Numbered from the stretch's first letter, positions 16,986-27,201 are shown. The stretch is DNA of 64,000 bases from Erythrobacter fulvus (GCF_028595285.1 NZ_JAQQXQ010000012.1:1-64000); one strand, 5' to 3'. Translations and numbers: made by a program. The notes: generated by a model from the sequence alone, not told the origin.

Positions 16986-18551
16986 ATGAGCCTGCTCAAG
17001 AATGTCGGGACGATCGGCGCGCTGACGCTGGTCAGCCGGGTGTTCGGATTTGCCCGCGATATCATGCTTGCCCGCGTACTCGGCGCGGGCGGCGTGGCGG
17101 ATGCGTGGCAGCTGGCGTTCCAACTGCCCAACCTGTTCCGCCGCCTGTTCGCAGAGGGCGCCTTTGCGAGCGCTTTTGTGCCGCTGTTCAATCGCCACAT
17201 GACCGAAGGCGAAAGCGAGGCAAAGCGCTTTGCCGGCGAGGTGCTTGCAGTGCTGCTGCCGATCCTCGTGGTGTTCGGCGCGGTGATGATGCTGGCGATG
17301 CCCTGGGTGCTCTGGGCCTTCGCCAATGCCAAATTGCGCGGCGATGCGGCGACCTATGATCTGGCCGTGACCATGGGGCGCATCGCGTTCCCGTACCTGA
17401 TGTTCATGAGCCTTGCGACGCTGGTCGCAGCGATCCTCAACTCGCTGTCGCGCTTTGCCGCGGCTGCCGCCGCGCCGATCCTGCTGAACATCTGCCTGCT
17501 GACGGCGCTGGCATGGGGCGCGTTGCAGCCCGCGGGCGAGGCCACGCGCGCAGCGACCGGCATCGGGCTGGCGATTGCGGTCTCGGTCAGCGGCGTGTTG
17601 CAGCTGGTTTGGCTGTATTGGTTCATGCGCCGCGCAGGCTTCCGCATCCCGCGCGGAAGGCCGAAGCTGACAGCCCGGGTGAAAGAAATGGGCGCGCTGA
17701 TCGTGCCCGCGGTGTTCGGTGCCGGGGTTTACCAGATCAGCCGCTTCATCGACCTCGCCTTCATCCGCGGCCTACCCGACGGCAGCCTTACCTATATGGC
17801 AATGGCCGACCGCTGGAACCAGTTGCCGCTCGGCATCATCGGCATCGCGCTGGGCACCGCGATCCTGCCCGCGTTGTCGCGCTACATCAGCCGTTCCGAA
17901 GACGAAGAGGCGGTCCGGTTGCAAGCCAACGCGATCGAACTGGCGATGCTGCTGACCCTCCCCTGCGCCGTCGCCTTGTTCATTTCGGGCTCGGCCTTCG
18001 TAAAGGTCTTCATGCAGGGGCAGGCCTTCACGCCGGAGGATGCGCGTGTGACCGGGATGGTTGTGTCCGCGTTGGTGGTGGGTCTGCCTGCCTACGTGCT
18101 GGTCAAGGTGCTGACCCCCAACTTCTTCGCGCGCGCCGATACGAAGACACCGGTTTATACGGCGGCCGCCAGTCTCGTCGTGACGATCGGAATGAACCTG
18201 ACGCTGGTACCCATTCTTGGCGTGGTCGGCCTCGCGCTGGCAGGGGCGATCGGGGCATGGGTCAATATCCTGCTGCTGGGCACGATCCTGGCGCGGCGCG
18301 GGTTCTTCCGGTTGCCGGCGCGAGTGCTGGGGCGTCTCGCACGCATCGCACTCGCATCCGGAGTGATGGGCGCCGCTCTGTTCGCGCTCATGCAGGCGAT
18401 TGCACCGTGGCTGGACGGCACCACTCCCGAGAAGCTGATGGCGATTGCCGCCATCGGGCTGGTCAGCCTCGCCACTTATGGCGCCGGCGCGGTCATCCTC
18501 GGAATACTCGACAAGGCGACGGTGCAGCGCCTAATGCGCCGCCAGTCTTAA
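16986..18551 (+). CDS. murJ: Lipid II flippase MurJ
   Basis: A 521-residue polytopic inner-membrane protein of the MVF/MOP superfamily with about 14 hydrophobic segments; it flips the peptidoglycan precursor lipid II outward. The N-terminus (LLKNVGTIGALTLVSRVFGFARD) contains the conserved GxxTxxSRxxGxxRD pattern with the essential Arg, and the second segment (FQLPNLFRRLFAEGAFASAFVP) is the family signature around the substrate cavity. The start follows secB closely and trpS begins 21 bp after the stop. Confidence 0.96.
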   Translation: MSLLKNVGTIGALTLVSRVFGFARDIMLARVLGAGGVADAWQLAFQLPNLFRRLFAEGAFASAFVPLFNRHMTEGESEAKRFAGEVLAVLLPILVVFGAVMMLAMPWVLWAFANAKLRGDAATYDLAVTMGRIAFPYLMFMSLATLVAAILNSLSRFAAAAAAPILLNICLLTALAWGALQPAGEATRAATGIGLAIAVSVSGVLQLVWLYWFMRRAGFRIPRGRPKLTARVKEMGALIVPAVFGAGVYQISRFIDLAFIRGLPDGSLTYMAMADRWNQLPLGIIGIALGTAILPALSRYISRSEDEEAVRLQANAIELAMLLTLPCAVALFISGSAFVKVFMQGQAFTPEDARVTGMVVSALVVGLPAYVLVKVLTPNFFARADTKTPVYTAAASLVVTIGMNLTLVPILGVVGLALAGAIGAWVNILLLGTILARRGFFRLPARVLGRLARIALASGVMGAALFALMQAIAPWLDGTTPEKLMAIAAIGLVSLATYGAGAVILGILDKATVQRLMRRQS

Positions 18552-18572
18552 ACACGAAGGATATTCACCATC

Positions 18573-19589
18573 ATGCGGGTCGTTTCCGGCATCCAGCCCA
18601 CCGGCAATCTCCATCTCGGCAATTATCTGGGCGCGATCCGTAACTGGGTGCGGATGCAGGACGAGATGGAAGAGGGGAGCGAGTGTCTCTTTTTCCTTGC
18701 GGACCTGCACGCGCTCTCTCAGCCGCACGACCCTGCCGGCCTGCGCGCCGCGACGCTCGAAATGGCAGCCGCACTGGTGGCCTGCGGGATCGACCCGGAT
18801 CGCTCGGTTCTGTTCAATCAGGCGCAAGTGCCTGCCCATGCCGAGCTGCAATGGTTACTCAACGGCACCGCCCGCATGGGTTGGCTCAACCGGATGACCC
18901 AGTGGAAGGACAAGGCCGGAAAAAACCGCGAAGGCCAATCGGTCGCGCTTTTCACCTACCCGGTGCTGCAGGCCGCTGACGTGCTGCTCTATCAAGCGAC
19001 GCACGTGCCCGTGGGCGAAGACCAGAAGCAACACCTCGAGCTGGCGCGTGACATTGCACAGAAGTTCAACAACGACTTCTGCACGGAGGACGCACCGGTC
19101 TTCACCCTGCCCGAACCGATCATCCCAGGCGAGGCTGCGCGCATCATGAGCCTGCGCGACGGGACCGCCAAGATGAGCAAATCCGATCCTTCGGAAATGA
19201 GCCGCATCAATCTCGTCGACGATGCCGACACCATCATGCAGAAGGTGAAGAAGGCCAAGACCGACCCGGAACCGCTGCCTTCCGAGGTTGCCGGACTGGA
19301 TGGTCGCCCCGAGGCGGCGAACCTTGTCGGCATCTTCGCCGCACTGGCAGGACAGGAGCCGGCCGCCGTGCTGGCCCAATTCGGCGGTCAGGGCTTTGGC
19401 GCTTTCAAGCCTGCGCTGGGCGAGCTGCTGGTTGAAACACTCGGCCCGATCGGCGCACGCTTCCGCCAATTGAAGGAGGATGCCGAAGCGCTCGACGCGA
19501 TCCTCGCGCGCGGGGCTGCGAAGGCCCGCGAACGCGGCGTCCCGACCCTGAATGCGGCCTATCGTGCACTGGGGCTGGTGCGGCACTAA
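18573..19589 (+). CDS. trpS: Tryptophanyl-tRNA synthetase
   Basis: A 338-residue class I aminoacyl-tRNA synthetase that charges tRNA-Trp. The HIGH-type motif is [13 protein letters not shown] near the N-terminus and the KMSKS motif is exactly KMSKS at about 206. It is full length for bacterial TrpS (about 330-350). It is the last gene of the apparent secB-murJ-trpS run; no strong intrinsic terminator was seen after it. Confidence 0.97.
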   Translation: MRVVSGIQPTGNLHLGNYLGAIRNWVRMQDEMEEGSECLFFLADLHALSQPHDPAGLRAATLEMAAALVACGIDPDRSVLFNQAQVPAHAELQWLLNGTARMGWLNRMTQWKDKAGKNREGQSVALFTYPVLQAADVLLYQATHVPVGEDQKQHLELARDIAQKFNNDFCTEDAPVFTLPEPIIPGEAARIMSLRDGTAKMSKSDPSEMSRINLVDDADTIMQKVKKAKTDPEPLPSEVAGLDGRPEAANLVGIFAALAGQEPAAVLAQFGGQGFGAFKPALGELLVETLGPIGARFRQLKEDAEALDAILARGAAKARERGVPTLNAAYRALGLVRH

Positions 19590-19722
19590 GCCCGCTGGGC
19601 ATTGCGACGAAGCGAGGCATGTCGGCGGCGAATATTCAATCCCCGTTCAGGCCTATCGTCTATCATCTCGCGCACACGCACCATTGCCATCATCGCACTG
19701 GTGACAGAACAAGGGTTGTGTC

Positions 19723-20391
19723 ATGTTGACTGCCATGCCGTTTTTCAGATCTCTCGCCCGCATCGGATTGCCGTTGGCGCTTGCCGCCAGTCTTTCTGCC
19801 TGCGCGACGCCCTTTCAGGCTGATGTGTCGCGCTTTGCCGTGCCGCTACCCGCACCGCAGGGCCAGACCTTCGCCGTGGTGCCGGAAGACCCGAAGCTAG
19901 CGGGCGGGCTCGAATTTGCCACCTATGCAAATGCGGTCGCTGAAGAAATGCAGCAGCTCGGCTATGCCCGGGCGGCCTCGCCTGAAACCGCCGATATGCT
20001 GGTCCGGTTCGACTATCGGATCGATAATGGGCGTGAACGTGTGCGCACCGATCCGGGCGTGGGCTTCGCCGGTGGCCCCTGGGGACCTTGGGGCCCGTGG
20101 GGTGGCGGTTTCGGTCGTTGGGGCTTCGGTTTCAATGATCCGTGGCTCGCCGGTCCGAATGTGCGCAGCTACACGGTCTATACCAGCGGCATCGAATTGA
20201 AGATCGATCGTACAGCCGATGGCCAGCGCCTCTTCGAAGGCAAGGCCGAGGCGGTGTCGCGCTCTAACCGTCTGCCGCGGCTGGTGCCCAATCTCGTCGA
20301 CGCGATCTTTACCGATTTCCCCGGCCATTCGGGCGAAACGCTGCGGATTACCATCCGCGATGACGAAAAGACCGTGCGCGAAGCCAATTGA
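19723..20391 (+). CDS. DUF4136 lipoprotein
   Basis: A 222-residue lipoprotein with lipobox LSACA. The mature domain fits DUF4136: an early F-x-V strand, a helix (FATYANAVAEEMQQLGYARA), DMLVRFDYRID, then a flexible Gly/Pro/Trp-rich loop (GGPWGPWGPWGGGFG) and a closing helix that ends LVDAIFTDFPGHSGETLRITI. Such proteins sit at the outer membrane and have no known activity. AAGGG precedes the ATG at 19723; ATG 19735 is also possible. A clear terminator follows at 20436-20464. A second protein of the same type is encoded at 58078-58710. Confidence 0.85.
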   Translation: MLTAMPFFRSLARIGLPLALAASLSACATPFQADVSRFAVPLPAPQGQTFAVVPEDPKLAGGLEFATYANAVAEEMQQLGYARAASPETADMLVRFDYRIDNGRERVRTDPGVGFAGGPWGPWGPWGGGFGRWGFGFNDPWLAGPNVRSYTVYTSGIELKIDRTADGQRLFEGKAEAVSRSNRLPRLVPNLVDAIFTDFPGHSGETLRITIRDDEKTVREAN

Positions 20392-20435
20392 TGGTGTAGA
20401 CGCAATCTCAAGAGACCCTTGGACGGGAACGAGAA

Positions 20436-20464
20436 GGCGGCGCAGGGGATCGCGCCGCCTTTTT
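20436..20464 (+). terminator. Intrinsic terminator
   Basis: GGCGGCGC, an 8-nt loop, GCGCCGCC, then TTTTT. It lies 45 bp after the DUF4136 stop and between convergent genes, so it ends that transcript and may also weaken read-through from dut. Confidence 0.9.
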
Positions 20465-20498
20465 CGTGCGCAGGGTCTGGCAACGAACGCGCGCCAGT

Positions 20499-20951
20499 TC
20501 AGAGCTTCGCGTGTCCTCCGGTGGAACCGAAGCCACCCTCCCCGCGTGTCGTCGCGTCGAGCTCCTCGACCTCTTCCCAGGTCGCCTGCACGACCGGTGC
20601 AAGCACCAGTTGGGCCACCCGGTCACCACGCGCGATAACAAAGGGATCCGTGCCGTGATTGATCAGGATCACCTTCAGCTCGCCGCGATAATCGCTGTCG
20701 ATCGTGCCGGGCGTGTTCGGCACCGTGATGCCATGCTTGAGAGCAAGGCCCGAGCGCGGACGCACCTGGATCTCGTAGCCTTCCGGGATCGCCAGGGCGA
20801 GGCCGGTTGCCACCGCATGACGCGAACCGGGTACGATCGTCACATCTTCGGCGCTGACGGCGTCCATTCCCGCCGCGCCGGAAGTTGCATAGGCCGGCAA
20901 AGGCAAACCCGCTCCATGGGCTAGACGTTTGACCTGAACGGGGATGCTCAC
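20499..20951 (-). CDS. dut: dUTP diphosphatase
   Basis: A 150-residue trimeric dUTPase that hydrolyses dUTP to dUMP and PPi, keeping uracil out of DNA. All five motifs are seen: [44 protein letters not shown] and the flexible C-terminal GEGGFGSTG. Its start overlaps the coaBC stop by 4 bp, the common coaBC-dut pairing in proteobacteria. Confidence 0.97.
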   Translation of the reverse strand: MSIPVQVKRLAHGAGLPLPAYATSGAAGMDAVSAEDVTIVPGSRHAVATGLALAIPEGYEIQVRPRSGLALKHGITVPNTPGTIDSDYRGELKVILINHGTDPFVIARGDRVAQLVLAPVVQATWEEVEELDATTRGEGGFGSTGGHAKL

Positions 20952-22612
20952 TCTGCGGCCTCGACCTTGAGGCTGGCTGCGATACGTTCTGCCAGCGCCA
21001 TGGCAACCGCGCTCTTCGGCATTTCGTCGAGCGTTTCGACACCGTCGGCGCTGACGATATGAACCCGGTTCCGGTCGCCGCCCATCACGTCGCCGGAAAC
21101 ATCATTGGCCACGATCCAGTCGGCAACCTTGCGCTTCCGCTTCTGCTTGGCGTTTTCGATCACATTTTCGGTTTCGGCAGCAAAGCCGATCACCAGTTCC
21201 GGGCGGTTGCCCCCGGTGGCGAGATTGGTGAGGATGTCGGGGTTTTCGGCCAGCATCAGCGCCGGCGGGGCAGAGCCGCGCTTCTTGATCTTTTCGCCGC
21301 GATATTCCTTGGGACGCCAGTCGGCGACGGCAGCAACCATCACTGCCACGTCGGCGGGAAGCGCCACCTTGACCGCACGGGCCATGTCTTCCGCGCTCTC
21401 CACGTCGACTCGATTGACCCCGGCAGGCGTCCGCAGCGAAACCGGCCCTGCGACCAGCGTCACCTTTGCACCCAGCGCAGCGGCGGCAGCCGCAATGGCA
21501 AAGCCCTGCTTTCCGCTCGAACGGTTGGCGATATAGCGCACCGGGTCGATCGCTTCCCATGTCGGACCGGCCGTCACCAGAACATGGCGATCTGCCAGCG
21601 GGCGGTGATCGGCGGGCAGACCGAAATCTGCGCCCTCGGGCACCTCGCCCAGCATCGCCTCGACCTCTTCCGGGGTCGCAGGCGCAAGCGTTTCGGGGGC
21701 AGATTTGCGCGGATCGACTTCGTGGTTGATGGCGCCCGCATCGATCGGCGGCGCCGCGCTGGCCTTGCCCTTCCGCGCCAGCAAGGGCCCCCCAAGATCG
21801 GGTGCGAAGTCGGGCGCGGGCTCTTCCGCCTCGGGGATATCCTCGCCTTCAGGTTCGGGCAGATCCTGATATTCCGCTTCGATGTCCTCATGGGTGCGTT
21901 TGGCCGTCGAACGCGGGATGATCCGCGCCAGCAAGCCGCCAAGACCGCCTACCGCCGCCGGTGCTCCTTCATCCTCGACCGCTTCCTCGTCTTCGGGCTC
22001 AAGTGCCTCGACGGGGATTGCCTGACGTTCGTTCGCGGTAAGCCGCGCTGGCTCGGCTTCAGGCACCGCGATACCGAAATGGTCGGCGATGACGTGCCAG
22101 ATTGTCTCGGGTTCGGGCAGGCGGCCATAACCGAATTCACCGCAGGCCATGGGGCCTTCGTCGGGATCGAGCACGGTCACCCCGGCAGCCTTGAGCAACG
22201 CGACATTACGCTGGGTCGCCTCATGCTCCCACATCCGCACGTTCATCGCGGGGACTGCCATTACCGGCTTGTCGGTGGCCAGGATCAGCGTGGTCGCCAG
22301 ATCGTCGGCGATGCCGTTCGCCATCTTGGCCATGAGATCGGCGGTAGCGGGGCAGACGACCACCAGATCGGCCTCGCGGCTCAACTGGATATGCCCCATC
22401 TCCGCCTCGTTCTTGAGATCGAAGAGGTTGGTATAAACCTGATTCTCGCTCAGCGCGGCCAGCGCCATCGGGGTAACGAATTGCTGCCCGCCCTTGGTGA
22501 CGACGCAGGTGACGCTGCCTCCACCCTTCCGGATCAGGCGCACTAGTTCGCACGCCTTGTAGGCTGCGATGCCGCCGCCGACGACCAGCAGGATATGAGG
22601 AGTGCTCGCCAT
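20948..22612 (-). CDS. coaBC: Bifunctional phosphopantothenoylcysteine decarboxylase/synthetase
   Basis: A 554-residue CoaBC of coenzyme A biosynthesis: the CoaB part ligates cysteine to 4'-phosphopantothenate and the CoaC part decarboxylates the product. The CoaC flavoprotein domain is at 1-180 (GGGIAAYKA, the His in [14 protein letters not shown], and the Cys in [14 protein letters not shown]). The CoaB domain begins at about 340 ([27 protein letters not shown]). Between them lies an unusual acidic linker of about 158 residues (181-338) rich in Glu, Pro and Ala; CoaBC enzymes are normally about 400 residues with almost no linker. It overlaps dut by 4 bp. Confidence 0.95.
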   Translation of the reverse strand: MASTPHILLVVGGGIAAYKACELVRLIRKGGGSVTCVVTKGGQQFVTPMALAALSENQVYTNLFDLKNEAEMGHIQLSREADLVVVCPATADLMAKMANGIADDLATTLILATDKPVMAVPAMNVRMWEHEATQRNVALLKAAGVTVLDPDEGPMACGEFGYGRLPEPETIWHVIADHFGIAVPEAEPARLTANERQAIPVEALEPEDEEAVEDEGAPAAVGGLGGLLARIIPRSTAKRTHEDIEAEYQDLPEPEGEDIPEAEEPAPDFAPDLGGPLLARKGKASAAPPIDAGAINHEVDPRKSAPETLAPATPEEVEAMLGEVPEGADFGLPADHRPLADRHVLVTAGPTWEAIDPVRYIANRSSGKQGFAIAAAAAALGAKVTLVAGPVSLRTPAGVNRVDVESAEDMARAVKVALPADVAVMVAAVADWRPKEYRGEKIKKRGSAPPALMLAENPDILTNLATGGNRPELVIGFAAETENVIENAKQKRKRKVADWIVANDVSGDVMGGDRNRVHIVSADGVETLDEMPKSAVAMALAERIAASLKVEAAE

Positions 22613-22686
22613 GATCTTTCGCTTAGCTCATTTCCGGGTGCCGTTGAGGCATTCTTCGTGTGTCGGTTTCATACTGCAAGCGGCAA

Positions 22687-23847
22687 TCATGGCAAAGTCT
22701 GGTTAAGGGCGCCTTTCCGCCTGCCAATGACAGCATATGCCAGATCTGCCAGCGCCCGCGGCGCAAACGCGAAGCCGGCAGCGTAGGCAGGAAGCACCAT
22801 CTGCGCCCAGTAGAAATTGTCCACCCGCGCGAACAGCGCCATAATGGTGAAGAGGCCGATGAACCACAGGGTGGCGAACAGCCCAAACCGCCCGCCAAGA
22901 CCGATCCACCCGAATAAGGGCAGCAGGGTCAGCGGCGCCGCGAGGGCAAGCGGCAGCAGAGCAAGCCCCGAAAGGCGCAACAATGCGAGCACCGGCAGCC
23001 CGTAACCCTGCATTGCGCTCCACCCGGGCGAGGGCGGGTCACCGGGCTGCAAAAGCACGGCGATGCCCCGAGCATGCAACATCATGCCGATTGCGAACAG
23101 GACCAGCGAACCCGACAGCGCCGCAACTTCGCGCCAACGCCGATCCGCCAAGGCAAAGACCAGCCAGAGCATCACGAAAGCGGTCGACAATTCCCGAACC
23201 GCAAGGGCAAAACCGGCCAGCAACAGGCTCGGCCACCAGCGCTCGGGCCGGTACAGCAGCAGCGCGAGACTCAACAGCAAGCCGGCAAAAAGTTCATGGA
23301 TCAGGCCCGATTGCGGCATGAACGTCGCCGCGCCCCCCAGCACCAGCATCACCATAGCGGCAATCCGTTCGGCCATTCCGACCCGATGCTCCAGCCGGAG
23401 ATAGACCAGAAACCCGCACGCCAGAAGCAAAGCCAGCGCCACATATCGGGCGCCGTCCACCCCGATGAACCCATGCAGCATCGCCAATGTCGGCGGACGG
23501 ACCGCAACGAATGGCCGCACAGGATAATCGCGCGCCCGATGCTCTTCCATGACTGCGGGATAGTAATCCTCGCCCGCTATCACGCGCTCCGCCATGCGTT
23601 GATAGAGTGCAAGATCGCCGCCTGACCCATCAGAGGTCGCCGCGACCCAGTCTTTCTCGGCCTGGTCCACCGGTGTCGCGGCACCGATGGTCCATCCCAT
23701 TGCCGCCATGAGCAACACCGCGACCAAAATCGCCGCAGCGCGCGGGAGGTGTCTGAGCGGATGGTCGAGCCTGTCCCACCGCGACAGCAATCGCGCTACA
23801 GCCGAGCCGTTCGATCCCGGCTGCTCCCGCTGGTGGGTGCCGCGCAT
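22687..23847 (-). CDS. Polytopic membrane protein, possible glycosyltransferase-type
   Basis: A 386-residue protein with about nine hydrophobic segments after a short cytoplasmic start. The first periplasmic loop (SGGDLALYQRMAERVIAGEDYYPA) has the layout of GT-C/DUF2029-type mannosyltransferase-like proteins ('YY..a...r..g..P..f..RPPtl'), and VAVRPPTLAMLH fits that pattern. I cannot name donor or acceptor. ATG 23847 is chosen because residues further upstream overlap ubiB and look non-protein; it starts 14 bp after the ubiB stop and may be co-transcribed with ubiE-ubiB. Confidence 0.7.
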   Translation of the reverse strand: MRGTHQREQPGSNGSAVARLLSRWDRLDHPLRHLPRAAAILVAVLLMAAMGWTIGAATPVDQAEKDWVAATSDGSGGDLALYQRMAERVIAGEDYYPAVMEEHRARDYPVRPFVAVRPPTLAMLHGFIGVDGARYVALALLLACGFLVYLRLEHRVGMAERIAAMVMLVLGGAATFMPQSGLIHELFAGLLLSLALLLYRPERWWPSLLLAGFALAVRELSTAFVMLWLVFALADRRWREVAALSGSLVLFAIGMMLHARGIAVLLQPGDPPSPGWSAMQGYGLPVLALLRLSGLALLPLALAAPLTLLPLFGWIGLGGRFGLFATLWFIGLFTIMALFARVDNFYWAQMVLPAYAAGFAFAPRALADLAYAVIGRRKGALNQTLP

Positions 23848-23861
23848 GCCCAAGCTCGTCG

Positions 23862-25418
23862 CTAGCCGAGCAAGCCAGCTGCGAGTGCGCCCCACACAGC
23901 GCCCGCACCAACGAGACCGGCGGCGACATATCCAAGCCAACCGCGCCCTTCGCGCTTGTCGGTGATAAGCGGAATGTCCGGCAGCGGCGGCGGTTCTGGC
24001 GCGCCGCCTTTGGGCGGGAACATCTCTTCAACCCGGCGTATGAGGCCGGGCAGGCGCAGCAGGGTTTCGGTGTCCTGCTTGAGCCGGTCGGCCAGCGCCG
24101 CTTCCGGCCCCAGTTCATCACGGATCCAACTGCGTACATAGGGCGCGGCGGTATCCCACATATTGATGTCTGGATTGAGCTGGGTCGCGATGCCTTCAAC
24201 CATGACCATCGTCTTTTGCAGCAGCAGCAGGTGCGGCTGGGTCTGCATGTCGAAATCGCGGGTGATCGCGAACAGGCCGTCGAGCATCTGGCCCACGGAA
24301 AGCTCCTTCACCGGCTTGCCGCGCATCGGCTCGCCGACCGCCCGCAGTGCCGTGGCGAATTCGCCGACCGAGTGGTAGCTCGGCACATATTGCGCCTCGA
24401 AATGGATTTCCGCGACGCGCTGGTAATTGCCGGTGGTGAGCCCGTAAAGAATCTCCGCCAGCCATTGCCGCGCGCGCCTGTCGATCCGGCCCATGATCCC
24501 GAAATCGATCGCGACGATGGTGCCATCATCCTCCACGAACAGGTTGCCCTGATGCATGTCGGCATGGAAAAATCCGGCGCTGATCGCCTGCGTCAGAAAG
24601 CTGACGACAAGGCGTTCCGAGATCGCCGCCAGATCATGCCCGCGTGCTTGCAGTTCATCCACGCGGCTGATCTTGATCCCGTCGATCCATTCAACCGTGA
24701 GAACCCGCCCATTGGTCCGGTCCCAGTCGACTGCCGGAATGCGGTAGCCCGGCACGCCGGCCATCTGTTCGGCAAGTTCGCTGGCCGAGGCCGCTTCACG
24801 CCGCAAATCGAGCTCGGAATTGGTCCAGCGCTTGAAATTGGCGATGGTCAGGCGCGGGCGCAGGCGCGATGCCTCGCCACCCATCGCCTCGACATGGGCA
24901 GCCGCCCATTCATAGGTCTGGATGTCGCGGGCGAATTTCTCGCGGATGCCGGGGCGCAGCACCTTGATCGCAACCTTGCGCCCGTCGGTGGTGACACCCC
25001 GGTGCACCTGGGCGATGCTGGCCGCACCCACGGGCTCGGAGTCGATTTCGGAAAACAGTTTCTCGATCGGCTGGGCAAAGCTCGATTCGATCGCGGCGCG
25101 GATCTCGGCGAAGGGCACCGGCGGCAGGCTGTCCTGCAGGGACAGCAGATTATTGGCAGCTTCATCGCCCACCAGATCGGGGCGGGTGGCAAGGCTCTGA
25201 CCAAGCTTGATTGCCGCTGGACCGATGGCGCGGAAGGCGCCGGCATAATCGCGCGTACCCTGCTTGCCGGTCAGCGTTGCCAGTCGCGCCAGCCGAACCA
25301 GTCGTCGCAGCGTGGCAGGGGCATTGGGATCGTCCTCGATCCCCACCAGCGCGCGCCTGCGGGCAAGCGTCACGCCCCAGCGCGCCAGGCGGATGAGATG
25401 CGTTGCAGAAGAGGGCAC
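23862..25418 (-). CDS. ubiB: UbiB, ubiquinone biosynthesis ATPase/kinase-like protein
   Basis: A 518-residue ABC1/ADCK/UbiB family protein needed for ubiquinone biosynthesis. The Ala-rich nucleotide loop is SEPVGAASIAQVHRG, the family KxGQ motif is KLGQSLATRPDL and the catalytic-loop region is FFHADMHQGNLF with IAIDFGIMG as the metal-binding DFG. Two hydrophobic helices close the C-terminus. GTG 25418 is the best start: the family begins here and it lies 4 bp after the ubiE stop, with GGAAGAT in the ubiE tail as a weak ribosome site. Forms the usual ubiE-ubiB operon. Confidence 0.93.
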   Translation of the reverse strand: MPSSATHLIRLARWGVTLARRRALVGIEDDPNAPATLRRLVRLARLATLTGKQGTRDYAGAFRAIGPAAIKLGQSLATRPDLVGDEAANNLLSLQDSLPPVPFAEIRAAIESSFAQPIEKLFSEIDSEPVGAASIAQVHRGVTTDGRKVAIKVLRPGIREKFARDIQTYEWAAAHVEAMGGEASRLRPRLTIANFKRWTNSELDLRREAASASELAEQMAGVPGYRIPAVDWDRTNGRVLTVEWIDGIKISRVDELQARGHDLAAISERLVVSFLTQAISAGFFHADMHQGNLFVEDDGTIVAIDFGIMGRIDRRARQWLAEILYGLTTGNYQRVAEIHFEAQYVPSYHSVGEFATALRAVGEPMRGKPVKELSVGQMLDGLFAITRDFDMQTQPHLLLLQKTMVMVEGIATQLNPDINMWDTAAPYVRSWIRDELGPEAALADRLKQDTETLLRLPGLIRRVEEMFPPKGGAPEPPPLPDIPLITDKREGRGWLGYVAAGLVGAGAVWGALAAGLLG

Positions 25419-25422
25419 TGGC

Positions 25423-26178
25423 CTAGATCTTCCACCCCGAATGGATCGCGACAAGCCCGCCCATGATCGGCTCGACGCGGGTATTGGCAAAGCCTGCTGC
25501 GCGGATCATCGCCTCGAATGCGGGCATTGGCGGGAACTTGCGGATCGATTCGGCGAGATAGCGGTATGAATCAGCATCTCCCGCAATCGCCTGCCCCATG
25601 CGCGGCAGCAGGTGGTCGGAATAGAGATCGTAAGCCTCTTTCAACCCCGACCATTCCACGGTCGAGAATTCCAGACAGAAGAACCGCCCGCCCGGTTTCA
25701 GCACACGCAAGGCCTCGCCCAGCGCGCGATCGATATGGGTGACGTTCCGGATCCCGAAGGCGATGGTGTAGGCATCGAAGGTGTTCGACGGGAAACTGAC
25801 GCTCTCAGCGTTCTGACAGGTGAAGACGAGACTTCCCTCCCCCTCGCCCGCGCCGCGCTCCAAAGCTCGCTCTGCACCGACATCAAGCATGTCCTGATTA
25901 ATGTCGGCAACCGTGATGTGTGCGCCCTTCGCCACCATCCGGAAGGCAATGTCGCCGGTGCCGCCCGCCATGTCGAGAATCTGCTCGCCCGGCTGGGGCT
26001 TCACCCGCTTGACGAAGCGGTCCTTCCACAACCGGTGCATGCCCCCCGACATGGCATCGTTCATGATGTCATATTTGCGGGCGACACTGGAGAAGACCTC
26101 GCCGACTTTGCGGGTCTTTTCCTGCGGGGTGACCTGTTGATAGCCGAAGGATACGGTTTCGTCGGTGGTTTCGCTCAT
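25423..26178 (-). CDS. ubiE: UbiE, 2-polyprenyl-benzoquinol C-methyltransferase
   Basis: A 251-residue SAM-dependent methyltransferase that C-methylates the ring of ubiquinone (and menaquinone) precursors. Motifs: FGYQQVTPQEKTRKVGEVF and VARKYDIMNDAMSGGMHRLWK near the N-terminus, SAM loop ILDMAGGTGDIAFR, and the UbiE signature YTIAFGIRNVTHIDRALGEA. The frame opens at 26535, but the family starts at ATG 26178. It is divergent from mutM, with 57 bp between them. Confidence 0.96.
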   Translation of the reverse strand: MSETTDETVSFGYQQVTPQEKTRKVGEVFSSVARKYDIMNDAMSGGMHRLWKDRFVKRVKPQPGEQILDMAGGTGDIAFRMVAKGAHITVADINQDMLDVGAERALERGAGEGEGSLVFTCQNAESVSFPSNTFDAYTIAFGIRNVTHIDRALGEALRVLKPGGRFFCLEFSTVEWSGLKEAYDLYSDHLLPRMGQAIAGDADSYRYLAESIRKFPPMPAFEAMIRAAGFANTRVEPIMGGLVAIHSGWKI

Positions 26179-26235
26179 GCACCGTTCCCTAGAGAGAATT
26201 GCCGCCAAGGCAAAGAGTGTTAGAGGGGGCTGGAA

Positions 26236-27051
26236 ATGCCTGAACTCCCCGAAGTCGAAACAACCGTGCGCGGGCTCGCCCGATTTCTCGAAGGCGAGCG
26301 GATCACGCGCGTGACGCTGAACCGCGCCGACCTGCGCCGTCCCTTCCCCGCCGATCTCGTGCAGGTGATGACCGGAGCCACTGTCAGCGCGCTGTCGCGA
26401 CGTGCGAAATACGGCCTGATGCACCTCGACCGCGGAGCGACCATGATTTTCCATCTGGGAATGAGCGGCCGCTGGCGGATCGACCCCGAGGTGCCCGAAA
26501 CCCATGATCACCTGCTGCTCGAGACCGCCAGCCATCGCTTTGCGCTGTGCGATCCGCGCCGCTTCGGCTCGGTCGATCTGGTCAGGACCGACGCGCTCGA
26601 CACATGGCCCCAGTTTGCCGCTCTGGGCCCCGAACCGCTCGGCCCGGGATTAAGCGCCGCGCATCTCAAGGCTGCGCTGAAGGGTAAGGTCCAGTCGATC
26701 AAACTTTGCCTGCTCGACCAGCGAATCGTCGCCGGGCTCGGGAATATCTATGTATGCGAGGCTTTATGGCGCGCGGGGATTCGTCCGACCAAGCCTGCAG
26801 GGAAGGTGTCGGGTCCGCAGCTCCAGCGTCTGGTTCCGGCAATCCGCGATGTGCTCGAAGCCTCGATCCGCGACGGTGGCTCGACCTTGCGCGATTACGC
26901 CCGACCCGACGGGGAACTCGGCTATTTCGCCAGCAGCTTCGATGTGTATGGACGGGAAGGCGAGCCATGCCGCCGCAACGACGGGGGAATTATCCGCCGG
27001 ATCTCGCAAGGCGGACGCAGCACCTGGTACTGCCCCGCCTGCCAGAAGTGA
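26236..27051 (+). CDS. mutM: Formamidopyrimidine-DNA glycosylase
   Basis: A 271-residue Fpg/MutM that removes 8-oxoguanine and related lesions with an AP-lyase step. The catalytic Pro1-Glu2 is in PELPEVETTVRGL (Met removed), and the helix-two-turn-helix has DQRIVAGLGNIYVCEAL. The C-terminal zinc finger is unusual: the normal C-x2-C...C-x2-C is here PCRRNDGG...YCPACQK, so the second Cys is Asn, followed by Asp. Asp may act as ligand, or the finger may lack zinc. GGAGGGG-type bases are seen close to the ATG. Confidence 0.95.
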   Translation: MPELPEVETTVRGLARFLEGERITRVTLNRADLRRPFPADLVQVMTGATVSALSRRAKYGLMHLDRGATMIFHLGMSGRWRIDPEVPETHDHLLLETASHRFALCDPRRFGSVDLVRTDALDTWPQFAALGPEPLGPGLSAAHLKAALKGKVQSIKLCLLDQRIVAGLGNIYVCEALWRAGIRPTKPAGKVSGPQLQRLVPAIRDVLEASIRDGGSTLRDYARPDGELGYFASSFDVYGREGEPCRRNDGGIIRRISQGGRSTWYCPACQK

Positions 27052-27201
27052 GGGAATCATTGACCTCGCAAGCGTCTGCGACTATGTGCGCCGCTTTCCG
27101 GCGGTCGGACTTCGTGTTCGCTCGCCCCTTTTCGAGCAACCCGATAGATCTTTCCCGGCTGCTTCCGGCGGCCTGAACCAAACGCGAGACAGACACGAAT
27201 T

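Noticed and set aside
20052..20118. Short tandem repeat coding GGPWGPWGPWGG
   Set aside because: It is a low-complexity flexible loop inside the DUF4136 protein and not a separate repeat element.
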